DNA of 64,000 nt from Salipaludibacillus keqinensis (GTDB taxonomy: Bacteria > Bacillota > Bacilli > Bacillales > Salisediminibacteriaceae), in assembly GCF_003226325.1 (NCBI RefSeq), contig NZ_PDOD01000002.1:496001-560000 (forward strand), given 5' to 3'. Each line of letters opens with the position of its first letter. Positions within the stretch are counted from its first letter, which is position 1. Of the stretch, positions 1 to 10,436 are shown in pieces. The position numbers and the translations under genes were made by a program. Below the pieces are notes generated by a model that worked only from the letters and a program-made list of their open reading frames with translations, did not search any database and was not told the origin of the DNA.

Positions 1-40
1 AACACATGTGATTTCAATTGTGAAATCGCATGTGTTTATT
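1..40. terminator. Long inverted repeat, probable terminator
   Basis: Two arms of about 16 bases (AACACATGTGATTTCA and its near-complement) are separated by a four-base loop. It lies about 120 bases beyond the stop of the MurE-like gene. The T-tract is short on both strands, so it may be a bidirectional terminator. Confidence 0.5.
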
Positions 41-159
41 AATAATGGCTTGTATGCACCTCTGAAGTAAACCAGTTACGAAGATTCAGACTATGTTACT
101 CTTTGCTATTTGTTCGCGATTTATTTAGTTCCAACTTTTTTTCTCAAGTAATGCTCTGC

Positions 160-1671
160 TCACTTATAAACAGATACCTCTCGAAGATATTCTTGAGGCT
201 TGCTACTGTGCAAAAATTCTTTAACATGATCATAATCATGATAAGGGACTTTCTTTCCTTTAATAATTTGGAATTCTTCCATACATAGACCGGTTATTAA
301 TATCAGGTCTCCCTCTTTAGCGAGTCCCATTGCTTTCTTAATGGCTTCCCCACGATTTGGCACGGGATGAACATTTTTTGTTGTAGTCTCAAACCCAGCT
401 ATAACATCGTTAACGACAACCACTGGATCTTCATCGCCTGGATGGTCGGCTGTTACAATAATCTCATCTGCTCTCCCCTCCACCGCTTTCGCTATAGGTG
501 CCCGAAGAGATTTTTCTCTAATGCCAATTCCAGTAATCATGATAATTAGTCGTTTGTAAGGAATGGGCTTGATTGTTTTAAGTAAGTTTTCTAGCGCCAC
601 TGGAGTGTGAGAAAAATCAAAAATCATTTTTCGATCAGGGAACTCAGGAATGAGTTGAAGTCTCCCTGGAGGGCCCTCAAGTTTATGAAACAGAGGAGAA
701 ATCTCTTGGATCGTGAAGCCTTTTGCAAGACATACACAAAGACTAGCCAGGAAATTATAAATGTTGTGTGTACCAAGTACGGGTATAAAAATATGATGCT
801 TCTCATCTTTAATAAGCAAATCAAAGGAGCTACCGTTCTGCGTAGCTTTCAGATTTTCTGCTTGCACGGTAGCATTATGATGAATGCCGTATGTCCAAAG
901 TTCCCCTTTAAACGTAGAAAGGATATCCTTACTCATACCTTCATCATCAATATTTACTACTGCCACATTTGCTTGTTCAAATAGTCTTAATTTCGCTTGC
1001 TTATACTGCTCAAATGTTCCGTGATAGTCAAGGTGCTCTGGATGAAGATTTGAATGTACAGCAATGTCAAAATGAAGCCCAAATAACCTTTCTTGATCAA
1101 GACCTATGGATGTTGCTTCCATAACTACACAAGAAATATCCCTATTTCTCATTCGCTTTAAATGGGCGTGCAGGTCGGACGATTCTGGTGTTGTAGGTGT
1201 GCTTCTATGGAGAGATAGGGAACTTTTATGATCCCATACACCAGCGGTACCTATGGACCCCGTTTTAATTCCTGCACCATTTAACAAGTTCCGAATATAA
1301 GCCGTAATCGTTGTTTTGCCAAATGTACCCGTGACCCCAATTAAAGACATCTGTTTATGAGCATGACTTTGTAGATAAGAGGAATAAAGAGCAAGCGCTT
1401 TCTTAGGTTCTCTGACAAGAATAAATTGAACGTCAGAATACCGCTTTGCATTCTCTATCATTACTTCCTGGTTGTCCCCGATAATCTGCACTGCTCCTTG
1501 AAACACTGCTTTCTCTATGAAGAGATGACCATCTGTATTGTCTCCTTTTATGCAAACAAAACAACCATTATTCGTTATTTTTCTAGAGTCATAATTTATG
1601 TGAGTAACCTCTTTTGGAGCTGGTCCAATGGTAGACAGCAATTGATCTTTTAAAACGTGAGGAAGGTTCAT
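160..1671 (-). CDS. murE: MurE-type Mur ligase (UDP-MurNAc-tripeptide synthetase family)
   Basis: This is an ATP-dependent Mur ligase of the MurE type, which adds the third stem-peptide residue to UDP-MurNAc-L-Ala-D-Glu in the cytoplasm. Visible marks are the N-terminal Mur domain with DSRK and GCFVCIKG, the P-loop GVTGTFGKTT (usual form GTNGKTT), STPTTPESSDLH, HPEHLDYHGT and a C-terminal domain ending near DHPGDEDP. Two signatures are off-consensus: N to F in the P-loop, and DHPG where mDAP-adding enzymes have DNPR. Amino-acid specificity therefore cannot be assumed, and a second, paralogous MurE is possible. An in-frame ATG eight codons upstream lacks a ribosome site; the ATG chosen has TTGGAG seven bases before it. 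It appears monocistronic. Confidence 0.8.
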   Translation of the reverse strand: MNLPHVLKDQLLSTIGPAPKEVTHINYDSRKITNNGCFVCIKGDNTDGHLFIEKAVFQGAVQIIGDNQEVMIENAKRYSDVQFILVREPKKALALYSSYLQSHAHKQMSLIGVTGTFGKTTITAYIRNLLNGAGIKTGSIGTAGVWDHKSSLSLHRSTPTTPESSDLHAHLKRMRNRDISCVVMEATSIGLDQERLFGLHFDIAVHSNLHPEHLDYHGTFEQYKQAKLRLFEQANVAVVNIDDEGMSKDILSTFKGELWTYGIHHNATVQAENLKATQNGSSFDLLIKDEKHHIFIPVLGTHNIYNFLASLCVCLAKGFTIQEISPLFHKLEGPPGRLQLIPEFPDRKMIFDFSHTPVALENLLKTIKPIPYKRLIIMITGIGIREKSLRAPIAKAVEGRADEIIVTADHPGDEDPVVVVNDVIAGFETTTKNVHPVPNRGEAIKKAMGLAKEGDLILITGLCMEEFQIIKGKKVPYHDYDHVKEFLHSSKPQEYLREVSVYK

Positions 1672-1914
1672 GTTGGGACTCCAATCATAAGTCATTTTTA
1701 TACTATAGTACCCAATTAAGGAAATCAGTAACCTCCCATTATTAGGTAAAAAGAGCTATGATTTCAACATATAGATCCCAGCATAACCCTTTTTCGTTCT
1801 TCAATCGTTTCAACAGTTTGCTGAATTCAGTTATGCTACATCTTTTATCCACAGTTGTCATCGCGGCTCAGTTTATGTCGAAATAAGCTCATACTTATGA
1901 TACCGCATTAAAGT

Positions 1915-2012
1915 GAGACAGCGCAACAAATCCGGTGCGAACCGTAACATAAAATCAAGAAAGCACAACAAATCTAGGGCGCAGCGCAACATAAAAAACA
2001 AGCGCGACAAAT
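1915..2012. repeat. Short-motif repeat cluster, GCGCAACAAAT family
   Basis: The motif GCGCAACAAATC, GCACAACAAATC or GCGCGACAAATT recurs within about 100 bases, with related GCGCAACATAAAA pieces between. The reverse complement matches the motif at 27120-27216. It is intergenic and of unknown function. Confidence 0.6.
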
Positions 2013-2072
2013 TAGGAGAGAGGTGGATTTTCAATTTATTTATGACAATTACAAAGCACGTAAAAAGCACAG

Positions 2073-2100
2073 CCCGTGCTCTAGGCTGTACTTTGATAGT
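2073..2100. terminator. Hairpin AAGCACAGCC / GGCTGTACTT
   Basis: A ten-base stem with one mismatch and a short loop is followed by a T-poor tail. It lies in the gap between divergent genes, so no clear parent transcript can be named. It could be a weak bidirectional terminator. Confidence 0.35.
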
Positions 2101-2319
2101 CCGTTTTCAAACTTATCGTGCCATTTAGTTTACGCTTGACCCTTTAAAGACGTACTCGTCTCTTGATCAGCGATATTTAACCCATCTTCACCTTCGTGTG
2201 CTAAAATTCAAGGTGGAAAGATCTTCTTTAGTGAAGGGAAACTTTCATCAATAGATTGTCTTCACACCTTTTGTTGATGGGTAAATAAATTATAAAATGT
2301 CGGAGAGGGATCATACATT

Positions 2320-3069
2320 ATGGGTGAATTAGAAGCGTTACAAATCGTACTTGTCATCATTACTGCGTTGTTGATCGGCATTTCAAAAACCGGGTTACCG
2401 ACCCTTGGAATTTTAGTTGTTGCCATTATGGCTTCTATTTTTCCAGCTCGAGAATCGATCGGTCTTGTTCTACCAATGTTAATTATCGCAGATATTGTTG
2501 CAGTCATTTATTACCGCAGAAGCGTCAATTGGAAAACATTGTTCTCACTGGTTCCATGGGTCCTAGGTGGGTTAGTGCTAGGGTTTCTACTATTGTTTTT
2601 TATGACAGCAAGCAGACCTGTTGAAGTGATTTTGGGCTTGATCATTTTAACCATGATTTTTCTGCAAGTTTTCAAAGAAAAATCAGGTGCTTCATGGATA
2701 AAATCCCTCCCTCACTCAAAAAGCTTCCTCATTGTCATGGGGACGCTCGCGGGCTTCACAACAATGGTCGGGAATGCTGCCGGTCCAATCATGGCCATCT
2801 TTTTAATAGCGATCGCTTTACCTAAAAAAGATTTTATCGGTACAGGCGCATGGTTCTTCTTGGCTGTAAATGTAATAAAAGTCCCTCTATTCGGTGGTTT
2901 AGGTTTGATTACGTTAGACAGCCTAGTTTTCAATGCTTGGCTGATTCCGGTGATTTTAATAGGAACTTATCTTGGCATAAAATTCTTACCGCTCATCCCT
3001 CAGAAGCAATTTAACGTGATTATCCTCTTTTTCTCCTTTCTTGGCGGGTTGAAGTTACTGATGGGTTAG
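2320..3069 (+). CDS. TauE/SafE family transporter (sulfite/sulfonate exporter-like)
   Basis: A 249-residue, very hydrophobic protein with about eight membrane helices belongs to the TauE/SafE (DUF81) family, whose members move sulfite, sulfoacetate or related organosulfur anions. The family mark near the start, ALLIGISKTGLPTLGILVVAI, is present, and the second half repeats the fold (GFTTMVGNAAGPIMAIFLIAI). GGAGAGGG precedes the ATG. The gene stands alone and ends in its own terminator. No sulfur-metabolism neighbour helps to fix the substrate, so only the family is assigned. Confidence 0.85.
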   Translation: MGELEALQIVLVIITALLIGISKTGLPTLGILVVAIMASIFPARESIGLVLPMLIIADIVAVIYYRRSVNWKTLFSLVPWVLGGLVLGFLLLFFMTASRPVEVILGLIILTMIFLQVFKEKSGASWIKSLPHSKSFLIVMGTLAGFTTMVGNAAGPIMAIFLIAIALPKKDFIGTGAWFFLAVNVIKVPLFGGLGLITLDSLVFNAWLIPVILIGTYLGIKFLPLIPQKQFNVIILFFSFLGGLKLLMG

Positions 3070-3084
3070 GAAAATCCAATTACT

Positions 3085-3116
3085 CAGCCTGAGACACTTG
3101 TCCCAGGCTATTTTTG
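3085..3116 (+). terminator. Intrinsic terminator after the TauE/SafE gene
   Basis: Arms AGCCTG-GACA and TGTC-CAGGCT form a stem followed by ATTTTTG, 15 bases past the stop codon. Confidence 0.8.
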
Positions 3117-3167
3117 GGGCAACAATAAGCATCATGACTTTTATTTTGAAGCCTCGCTAGCTCTTTT

Positions 3168-3779
3168 GCTACGTTCACTTGATGACGCAATCTCTGAACG
3201 TCGCTAATCTCCTAAGTTAGCTACGTTCGCTTGATGAGGCTCCCTCTGAACGTCGCCAATCTCCCAAGTTAGCTACGTTCACTTGATGACGCAATCTCTG
3301 AACGTCGCTAATCTCCCAAGTTAGCTACGTTCGCTTGATGACGCTCCCTCTGAACGTCGCTAATCTCCCAGGTTAACTTCGTTCGCTGATGACACTCCCT
3401 CTGAACGTCGCTAATCTCCTAAGTTAGCTACGTTCGCTTGATGACGCTCCCTCTGAACGTCGCTAATCTCCCAGGTTAACTTCGTTCGCTTGATAAGGCT
3501 CCCTCTGAACGTCGCCAATCTCCCAAGTTAGCTACGTTCACTTGATGACGCAATCTCTGAACGTCGCCAATCTCCCAAGTTTACTACGTTCGCTTGATGA
3601 CGCTTCCTCTGAACGTCGCCAATCTCCCAAGTTAGCTACGTTCACTTGATGACGCTCCCTCTGAACGTCGCTAATCTCCCAAGTTAGCTACGTTCACTTG
3701 ATGACGCTCCCTCTGAACGTCGCTAATCTCCCAGGTTAACTACGTTCGCTTGATGACGCTCCCTCTGAACGTCGCCAAC
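3168..3779. repeat. Tandem hairpin array 1, about 12 units of 52 bp
   Basis: About twelve near-identical 52-base units follow each other without spacers. Each contains AACGTCGCTAA-TCTCCC-AAGTTAGCTACGTT, whose arms pair over about 12 of 14 positions around a CCC loop, then GCTTGATGACGCTCCCTCTG. Units differ by scattered substitutions. The array lies between the convergent 3' ends of the TauE/SafE gene and gltD. A 51-base relative with the same hairpin core forms array 2 at 25481-25801. The short hairpins are evident; the function is unknown. Confidence 0.9.
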
Positions 3780-3806
3780 ATCTCGTCAACGCGCCCCCAC
3801 CAACAA

Positions 3807-3841
3807 CAAAAAAAGACAGCTGCTAAAACTAGCAACTGCCT
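3807..3841 (-). terminator. Intrinsic terminator of gltBD
   Basis: On the minus strand GGCAGTTGCTA pairs with TAGCAGCTGTC and is followed by seven T, 15 bases past the gltD stop. Confidence 0.85.
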
Positions 3842-3856
3842 CTCTTAAAAATTCTT

Positions 3857-5353
3857 TTATGGTAATTTTGTTGTGCCCATTAAGAAGCGATCGCATTCTC
3901 TTGCTGCACCGCGACCTTCATTGATGGCCCAGACAATCAAGCTTTGTCCACGTCTCATGTCTCCAGCGGCAAAGACGCCTTCTACATTCGTCGTGTACTT
4001 TTCAAAGTCGGCTTTAACCGTTGTTCTTTCTTCTGTTTCCACACCAAGATCTTCAATAAGACCTTGTTCTGGCCCTGCAAATCCGATGGCTAGTAAGACA
4101 AGATCCGCTGGCCATACTTTTTCTGAGCCTGGAATTTCTTTACGGATTCGTTGTCCGCCTTCACCAATCGTCGTTTCCACATCGATGGTGTGAACTTCTT
4201 TCACGTGTCCATTGTCGTCTCCAACGAACTTCGTTGTCATCACTGCATAAGCCCGTGGGTCTTCTCCGAATACGGCTTCTGCTTCTTTTTGACCATATTC
4301 AATGCGGTGAATGACTGGCCATTGTGGCCAAGGGTTATTATTATCATCACGCTCTGTGCCTTTTTTCGTGTAAATATCAAACTGCGTTAAACTTTTGCAA
4401 CCATGACGTAACGACGTTGAAAGACAATCTGTACCTGTATCTCCACCACCAATAACAATCACGTCTTTATCTTGAGCGGAAAGGTAGTTTCCATCTTCGT
4501 GGTTGGAATCTAACAAACTTTTTGTATTTGAGTGTAAGAAGTCCATTGCGTAATGGATCCCTTTCAACTCACGTCCATCAGCTGGAATGTTACGGTGAAC
4601 CGTCGCTCCTCCGCAGAGGATGGTAGCGTCAAAGTTTTCATCCAGTTCAGAAGCTGGCAGGTCTTTCCCTACTTCCGTATTCGTTACGAACTCGATTCCT
4701 TCTTGCTCCAAAATATCCACACGACGTTGCACCACTTCGTAAGGAAGTTTCATTTCTGGAATCCCGTAAGTTAACAGACCACCAATTCGGTCGTGGCGTT
4801 CATAGACAGTAACCGTGTGACCCGCTTTATTCAATTGCGCGGCAGCCGCAAGACCCGCGGGTCCAGAACCGACGACGGCGACTTTTTTGCCTGTTCGCGT
4901 TTTAGGAGGTTCAGGAACGACCCATCCTTCTTCAAATCCCTTTTCTATGATGGAACGCTCCACCGTACGAATGGCCACTGGTGGCTCATTGATACCAAGG
5001 ACACATGCCCCTTCACATGGAGCTGGACAAGCCATCCCAGTGAATTCAGGGAAATTATTCATTTCGTGTTCTTTCCTCAATGCTTCTTTCCACTGACCTC
5101 TGTAGACCATATCATTCCATTCAGGAATAAGGTGGTAGACCGGACAACCGGTCGTAGCACCATTAATCTCCATTCCCGTGTGGCAAGTCGGTACGCCGCA
5201 GTCCATGCAGCGAGCCCCTTGCTGTTTCACTTCCTCTTCTGTTAAAGGCTTTGTGTAATCTTCCCAATCCTTCGTTCGTTCAGAAGGGTTTCGTTCGTGT
5301 TGAGACTGACGATCATACTCCATAAATCCAGTCGCTTTTCCCATGGTAGACAC
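3857..5353 (-). CDS. gltD: Glutamate synthase [NADPH] small subunit
   Basis: The beta subunit of glutamate synthase (498 residues) oxidises NADPH and passes electrons through FAD and iron-sulfur clusters to GltB. The N-terminal cysteine-rich segment carries the cluster ligands (CMDCGVPTCH, GCPVYHLIPEWN, MACPAPCEGACVLG). The FAD site VAVVGSGPAGLAAAAQL and the NADPH site VIVIGGGDTGTDC follow, and FAAGDMRRGQSLIVWAINEGR closes the fold. It starts ten bases after gltB with GGAGGGTG as ribosome site, so the two are cotranscribed. Length and motifs are normal. Confidence 0.97.
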   Translation of the reverse strand: MSTMGKATGFMEYDRQSQHERNPSERTKDWEDYTKPLTEEEVKQQGARCMDCGVPTCHTGMEINGATTGCPVYHLIPEWNDMVYRGQWKEALRKEHEMNNFPEFTGMACPAPCEGACVLGINEPPVAIRTVERSIIEKGFEEGWVVPEPPKTRTGKKVAVVGSGPAGLAAAAQLNKAGHTVTVYERHDRIGGLLTYGIPEMKLPYEVVQRRVDILEQEGIEFVTNTEVGKDLPASELDENFDATILCGGATVHRNIPADGRELKGIHYAMDFLHSNTKSLLDSNHEDGNYLSAQDKDVIVIGGGDTGTDCLSTSLRHGCKSLTQFDIYTKKGTERDDNNNPWPQWPVIHRIEYGQKEAEAVFGEDPRAYAVMTTKFVGDDNGHVKEVHTIDVETTIGEGGQRIRKEIPGSEKVWPADLVLLAIGFAGPEQGLIEDLGVETEERTTVKADFEKYTTNVEGVFAAGDMRRGQSLIVWAINEGRGAARECDRFLMGTTKLP

Positions 5354-5363
5354 CCTCCTATCT

Positions 5364-8300
5364 TTATTGTTTCAACGCTTCTGCGCTTATTTTGCTTTCT
5401 TCAAAGGCGGTCATTTCCGCTTCGAATTGCTCTTTGCCTTCACCTAACAATTGTTGGATCCGGTTTTCAATTTTGCGATAGTCTTTCGGAATGACTTTCA
5501 CAAATTTAGGCAATAGTTCTTTCCAATTTTTCAATATACGTGTCGCATTGTCGCTATACGTATGCTCAATATGCTTTTTAATCATTTCATAAACTTCGTC
5601 AATTTCATCCTGATCTTCCAGTGACTCTAGATGGACTAATTCCTGATTGCATTTCTTCTCAAACGGTTCGTCTGATTCGTGAAGAACATAGGCGACGCCA
5701 CCTGACATTCCAGCAGCGAAGTTTCTGCCTGTTGAACCAAGGACAATAACCTTTCCACCGGTCATGTATTCACAACCGTGGTCTCCAACGCCTTCAACGA
5801 TGACGTTCGCGCCACTGTTTCGAACACAGAATCGTTCACCGGCGATCCCATTAATATACGCTTCACCGCCTGAAGCACCGTAAAAACATACGTTACCGAC
5901 GATAATGTTTTCTTCTGGTTTGTACGAGCGCTTCCTTGAAGGGCGTACCATGATTTTTCCTCCAGAGAGACCTTTACCAACATAGTCGTTACCGTCTCCA
6001 ACGAGTTTTAATGACATCCCTTTAGGAATAAATGCGCCAAAGCTTTGACCTGCAGAGCCTTTGAATGTTAAGCGGATCGTATCTTCAGGTAGACCTTCTA
6101 ATCCGTAGCGTCTCGTTACTTCACTACCAAGGATCGTTCCAACCACTCGGTTAATGTTACGGATCGACAACGTCCTCTTCACTGGAATTTGAGACTCAAG
6201 AGCATCTTCACAAAGTGGAATCAATTCTTCCATATCAAGGGACTCATCCAAGCCGTGATCTTGTTTCTTCGATGCATAACGTGTGATGCGTGCAGGTACG
6301 TCAGGCTTATGAAGAAGGGCGGATAGATCAACACCTTTAGCTTTCCAATGATCGACCGCTTCGTTTGTTTCCAATACATCCGTTCGACCGACCATTTCAG
6401 TCAATGTTCTAAATCCTAGTTCAGCCATTAACTCTCGAACTTCTTGAGCAATGAATAACATGAAATTCTCAACATGATCGGCTTTTCCTGGAAATTTCTT
6501 TCTTAATTCAGGGTTCTGCGTTGCCACACCTACTGGACAAGTGTCTAAATGACAGACTCGCATCATGACACAGCCTAATACGACTAATGGGGCAGTAGAG
6601 AAACCATACTCTTCTGCACCTAATAACGTGGCTACAATCACATCTCGACCTGTCATCATCTTCCCGTCTGTTTCAACGACGATGCGATCCCTTAGATGAT
6701 TTAATAGTAACGTTTGATGCGTTTCAGCTAAACCGATTTCCCACGGTAAGCCCGTGTGCTTCAAACTTGTTCTTGGTGCTGCTCCTGTTCCGCCGTCATA
6801 TCCACTAATTAAGACAAGATCAGCTCGACCTTTTGCCACACCTGCTGCAATCGTACCCACACCAACAGCAGAAACGAGTTTCACACTGATGCGGGCTTTC
6901 GGATTGGCATTTTTCAAGTTATGAATTAATTCCGCTAAATCCTCAATCGAATAAATATCGTGATGCGGCGGTGGTGAAATTAATTCCACGCCAGTTGTTG
7001 AACCACGAACTTCAGCGATCCACGGATACACTTTCTTCCCTGGAAGGTGTCCACCTTCCCCTGGCTTAGCGCCCTGAGCAATCTTAATTTGAATTTCGTC
7101 TGCATTGACTAAATAGTGACTGTTGACACCGAAACGTCCAGAAGCTACTTGTTTAATTGAGCTTCTTCGTAGGTCACCATTTTCATCAGGAGTGAAGCGA
7201 TCGATGTCTTCTCCACCTTCACCGCTGTTACTGCTTGCGCCTATTCGATTCATCGCAATAGCCAAGGCTTCATGGGCTTCTTGACTGATCGCCCCGTATG
7301 ACATAGCTCCCGTTTTAAATCGTTTACAGATCTCTTCGACAGACTCTACTTCATCAATGGAGATGGGCTCTCGCTCTTTAAATTTCAACAGACCTCGAAG
7401 AGATTGCAAGTTGTTTTTCTCATCGGTCAGTAACTTGGAATATTTTTTAAATTCCTTGTAATTGTTTGTACGACAAGCGTATTGCAAGAGATGAATCGTT
7501 TCAGGATTGTACTGATGATCTTCACCATTTTGTCTGAACTGGAACTCATCACCTGTCTCCAGTGCTTTTTGCGCTCCACGATCATCGCCAAAGGCCATCT
7601 CATGACGCATCAGTGTTTCCTTTTCGATCATATCTAATTTAATTCCGCCAAGTCTGGAAGATGTTCTTGTAAAGTATTTATCAATCACTTCCGGATGAAC
7701 CCCTACAGCTTCAAAAATTTGCGCTCCGCGGTAACTTTGGATCGTTGAAATACCCATTTTAGATAAAACTTTGATCACGCCGTCTGTGGCAGATTTAATG
7801 TACTGATTGACAGCTTCATCCAATGATTCGGCCTTTAATTCACCGATGTCCATCAAGTGATCAATCGTATCAAATGCCAAGTAAGGGTTGATCGCCTCAG
7901 CCCCATAACCTAATAAAGTAGCAAAGTGATGAACTTCTCTAGATTCTCCTGACTCAAGCAAGATGCTCACTTTCGTCCTGACGCCTTGACGAATCAAGTG
8001 GTGATGGAGACCGGAAACAGCGAGAAGTGAAGGAATGGCTGCATGATTTTCGTCGATGCCTCGATCAGAAAGAATGAGAAGGGTTGAACCTTCCTTCATT
8101 TTTTCATCCGCTTCAGCAAAAATACGCTCTAGCGCTTTTTCCATTTCGCCTGGCTGATTCTTTACAGCAAAAAGACTCGATATAGTACTCGCCTTGAAAC
8201 CGTCCATATCTTGATTGCGTAACGTTTCAAGTTGATCGTTTCGTAAAACAGGTCGATCAAGCCAAATATGTTTGCAGCTCTCTGCTGTAGGATTTACAAG

Positions 8301-9959
8301 GCTTCCTTCAGCACCGATGGTTGTTCCCACTTGCGTAATCAGTTCTTCGCGGATCGCATCAATTGGGGGGTTCGTCACTTGAGCAAACAATTGCTTGAAA
8401 TAGTTATATAAAAGCTGTGGTTTTTTAGATAAGACAGCTAAAGGTGAATCGTAACCCATTGATCCTACAGGGTCCTTTCCTCCAGTTACGAGGGGAATAA
8501 TGATCTTGTTCATTTCTTCCGAGGTGTAACCAAAGGCTAGCTGGTGATTCACAAGGTCTTGTTTCTCTTTGATTTGTTTAGTTTCCTTGGATTTAGGTAA
8601 TTCATCTAAGTGAATCATATTTTCTTGTAACCATTCACCGTATGGATGTTCATTGGCGATTTGCAATTTAATCTCTTCGTCTGGAATGATTTTTCCTTTT
8701 TCCAAATCTACAAGAAGCATTTTTCCTGGCTTTAAACGATCTTTATATAAAATGTCATCTGAGAAGATATCCAAGGCGCCTACTTCTGAGCCTAGTACAA
8801 TCATGCCATCTTTCGTCACATAGTAGCGCGCAGGTCTTAATCCATTTCTATCAAGACAGGCACCAATTTGTCGCCCATCAGTAAAGGCAACAGCCGCTGG
8901 ACCATCCCACGGCTCCATGAGCGTACTATGATACTCGTAAAAATCTCGCTTATCTGGGTGAATCGTGTCGTCGTTTGCCCAAGGTTCAGGAATCATCATC
9001 ATCGCTGTGTGAGCTAAGGATCGCCCTGATAAATGTAAGAATTCAAAGGCATTATCGAACATGGAAGAGTCACTTCCGTTTTTATCAATAACAGGAAGTA
9101 TTTTCTCTAAATCTTCTTCACTGAAGTTCGCTGATGCACACAATTTCTCTCGAGCCTTCATCCAGTTGGCGTTTCCACGAATCGTGTTAAATTCCCCATT
9201 ATGGATCGTGTACCTGTTCGGGTGCGATCGCTTCCAACTAGGAAAGGTATTCGTACTAAATCTAGAGTGAACAAAAGCGACGGCAGATTTGAAATCTGGG
9301 TGATTTAAATCTATATAAAAGGAGTCCAGTTGTTCAGGAATTAACATACCTTTGTATACGATCGTTCTCGTTGAAAGACTGCTTATATAAAAATCATTGT
9401 GTTCAGTTGTCTTCGCTATCTCAATTTCTGTTCGCTTACGGATGATATATAATCTTCGTTCAAAATCGTCTTGGTCTTTGATGTTTTCAGATGGCAAAAT
9501 GACGACCTGTTTAATATAAGGCTTCGTCTTTTTCGCTTCTTGACCTACGAAAGAGGCATTAACTGGAACTTTACGCCAGCCTAAAACGGACTGTCCTTCT
9601 TCTTCAACGATTTTCTCGAAAATACTGCGGCAGACATTTTTACTTTTCTGGCTTTGTGGGAAGAAGATCATCCCAAGACCATATTGGCCTTCAGGTGGTA
9701 GTTCCAAATCTTCTTTGTGAAACTGTTTCTCAAAAAAACGATGGGGAATCTGAGTTAAGATTCCAGCACCATCTCCTGTACTTACATCGGCCGATTGGCC
9801 CCCGCGATGCTCTAAATTACACAAAATCGTAATCGCATTCTGAACGATATCATGAGATTTTGTACCGTCAATATGAGCGATCATTCCAATTCCGCATGCT
9901 TCGTGTTCATTCTCTGGGTGATATAACCCTTGCGGTAATGGATTTCTTGGATGTGTCAT
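5364..9959 (-). CDS. gltB: Glutamate synthase [NADPH] large subunit
   Basis: The alpha subunit of glutamate synthase (1,531 residues) converts glutamine plus 2-oxoglutarate to two glutamates. The N-terminal Ntn amidotransferase domain has its nucleophile at Cys22 ([14 protein letters not shown]), implying removal of a 21-residue propeptide. The central and FMN domains follow ([24 protein letters not shown]), with 3Fe-4S ligands near residues 1,130-1,145 ([15 protein letters not shown]) and the C-terminal GXGXG beta-helix ([17 protein letters not shown]). GGGAGGA lies seven bases before the ATG. No gltC regulator adjoins. A probable sigma-A promoter enclosed by a long palindrome lies just upstream. 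Confidence 0.98.
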   Translation of the reverse strand: MTHPRNPLPQGLYHPENEHEACGIGMIAHIDGTKSHDIVQNAITILCNLEHRGGQSADVSTGDGAGILTQIPHRFFEKQFHKEDLELPPEGQYGLGMIFFPQSQKSKNVCRSIFEKIVEEEGQSVLGWRKVPVNASFVGQEAKKTKPYIKQVVILPSENIKDQDDFERRLYIIRKRTEIEIAKTTEHNDFYISSLSTRTIVYKGMLIPEQLDSFYIDLNHPDFKSAVAFVHSRFSTNTFPSWKRSHPNRYTIHNGEFNTIRGNANWMKAREKLCASANFSEEDLEKILPVIDKNGSDSSMFDNAFEFLHLSGRSLAHTAMMMIPEPWANDDTIHPDKRDFYEYHSTLMEPWDGPAAVAFTDGRQIGACLDRNGLRPARYYVTKDGMIVLGSEVGALDIFSDDILYKDRLKPGKMLLVDLEKGKIIPDEEIKLQIANEHPYGEWLQENMIHLDELPKSKETKQIKEKQDLVNHQLAFGYTSEEMNKIIIPLVTGGKDPVGSMGYDSPLAVLSKKPQLLYNYFKQLFAQVTNPPIDAIREELITQVGTTIGAEGSLVNPTAESCKHIWLDRPVLRNDQLETLRNQDMDGFKASTISSLFAVKNQPGEMEKALERIFAEADEKMKEGSTLLILSDRGIDENHAAIPSLLAVSGLHHHLIRQGVRTKVSILLESGESREVHHFATLLGYGAEAINPYLAFDTIDHLMDIGELKAESLDEAVNQYIKSATDGVIKVLSKMGISTIQSYRGAQIFEAVGVHPEVIDKYFTRTSSRLGGIKLDMIEKETLMRHEMAFGDDRGAQKALETGDEFQFRQNGEDHQYNPETIHLLQYACRTNNYKEFKKYSKLLTDEKNNLQSLRGLLKFKEREPISIDEVESVEEICKRFKTGAMSYGAISQEAHEALAIAMNRIGASSNSGEGGEDIDRFTPDENGDLRRSSIKQVASGRFGVNSHYLVNADEIQIKIAQGAKPGEGGHLPGKKVYPWIAEVRGSTTGVELISPPPHHDIYSIEDLAELIHNLKNANPKARISVKLVSAVGVGTIAAGVAKGRADLVLISGYDGGTGAAPRTSLKHTGLPWEIGLAETHQTLLLNHLRDRIVVETDGKMMTGRDVIVATLLGAEEYGFSTAPLVVLGCVMMRVCHLDTCPVGVATQNPELRKKFPGKADHVENFMLFIAQEVRELMAELGFRTLTEMVGRTDVLETNEAVDHWKAKGVDLSALLHKPDVPARITRYASKKQDHGLDESLDMEELIPLCEDALESQIPVKRTLSIRNINRVVGTILGSEVTRRYGLEGLPEDTIRLTFKGSAGQSFGAFIPKGMSLKLVGDGNDYVGKGLSGGKIMVRPSRKRSYKPEENIIVGNVCFYGASGGEAYINGIAGERFCVRNSGANVIVEGVGDHGCEYMTGGKVIVLGSTGRNFAAGMSGGVAYVLHESDEPFEKKCNQELVHLESLEDQDEIDEVYEMIKKHIEHTYSDNATRILKNWKELLPKFVKVIPKDYRKIENRIQQLLGEGKEQFEAEMTAFEESKISAEALKQ

Positions 9960-9990
9960 GACAACGTTCCTCCCTTAAATCATTTCATGA

Positions 9991-10048
9991 TGCAGACAAA
10001 GACATTATAAATTGATGCGAAAAAGTACCAACTTCGCAATTGTCTGCA
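9991..10048 (-). promoter_or_regulatory. gltB promoter inside a nested palindrome
   Basis: Reading the minus strand, TTGGTA (10026-10031), a 16-base spacer and TATAAT (10004-10009) make a good sigma-A promoter, about 45 bases before gltB. Outer arms TGCAGACAA and TTGTCTGCA exactly flank it, and inner arms TTGCGAA and TTCGCA overlap the -35. This suggests an operator. In B. subtilis gltAB is controlled by GltC and TnrA, but their known sites are not matched. Confidence 0.65.
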
Positions 10049-10240
10049 TTTTTAAATATTTCGACTAGTGTATCATGAAAAAATGAATATTTCTATTTTT
10101 TTGTTGCGGGCTATTCGGATTTTCTCTAAATTTCGCTAAATTCGTGCAAATTTTTTAATAAATATTGGAAATTTGCTCATCACTTCATATTAACGGTCGT
10201 TTGCTTTTTAATTCTATGATTTTTGGGAAAGGGTAGAGTG

Positions 10241-10405
10241 GTGGAGGTATTGAGGACACAGTCTGACAAAGTTGACGCTCCAAAGATGACACGAAAAGAG
10301 AGTGCCCTCAAATGGATTGATGATCTGGTGCAAGAAAGGGAGTCAAGCTCCGGTAAAATCCGTAAAGTGAACCAAGCCACTCTTTTTACCAAAGGGAACA
10401 ACTAA
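10241..10405 (+). CDS. Small hypothetical protein, about 54 residues
   Basis: A small, charged, probably cytoplasmic protein with no recognised domain. The C-terminal two thirds (MTRKESALKWIDDLVQ onward) has a helical look. The start is uncertain: GTG at 10241 or 10238 has AAGGG nearby, an earlier TTG lies at 10223, and an internal ATG would give 39 residues. It ends 31 bases before the DUF456 gene and may share its transcript. Coding status rests only on the open frame and composition. Confidence 0.45.
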   Translation: MEVLRTQSDKVDAPKMTRKESALKWIDDLVQERESSSGKIRKVNQATLFTKGNN

Positions 10406-10436
10406 TGAATTAAACTATATATCAGAGGTGAATCAC

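Larger units (their letters stand above)
1672..2319. other. Gene-free stretch with repeat motifs and a hairpin
   Basis: No convincing gene is seen over about 650 bases between two divergent genes. It holds degenerate copies of a short motif (GCGCAACAAATC and variants, 1915-2012) also found at 27120-27216, and a ten-base-stem hairpin at 2073-2100. Open frames on both strands are short and built from the repeats. Confidence 0.6.

Noticed and set aside
1873-2128. Overlapping short frames on both strands
   Set aside because: They consist of the GCGCAACAAAT repeat and a hairpin, without ribosome sites.
2140-2262. Peptide-like minus-strand stretch (HEGEDGLNIADQETSTSLKGQA) preceded by two in-frame TGA codons
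   Set aside because: It was tested as a third selenoprotein or gene remnant, but the upstream part is only the shadow of the TauE/SafE gene, and there is no start or family match.
3168-3779. CRISPR array
   Set aside because: Units are contiguous 52-base tandem repeats with no unique spacers and no cas genes in the window.
10180-10401. Minus-strand frame opposite the small gene at 10241
   Set aside because: No ribosome site; the plus-strand frame has better composition and placement.
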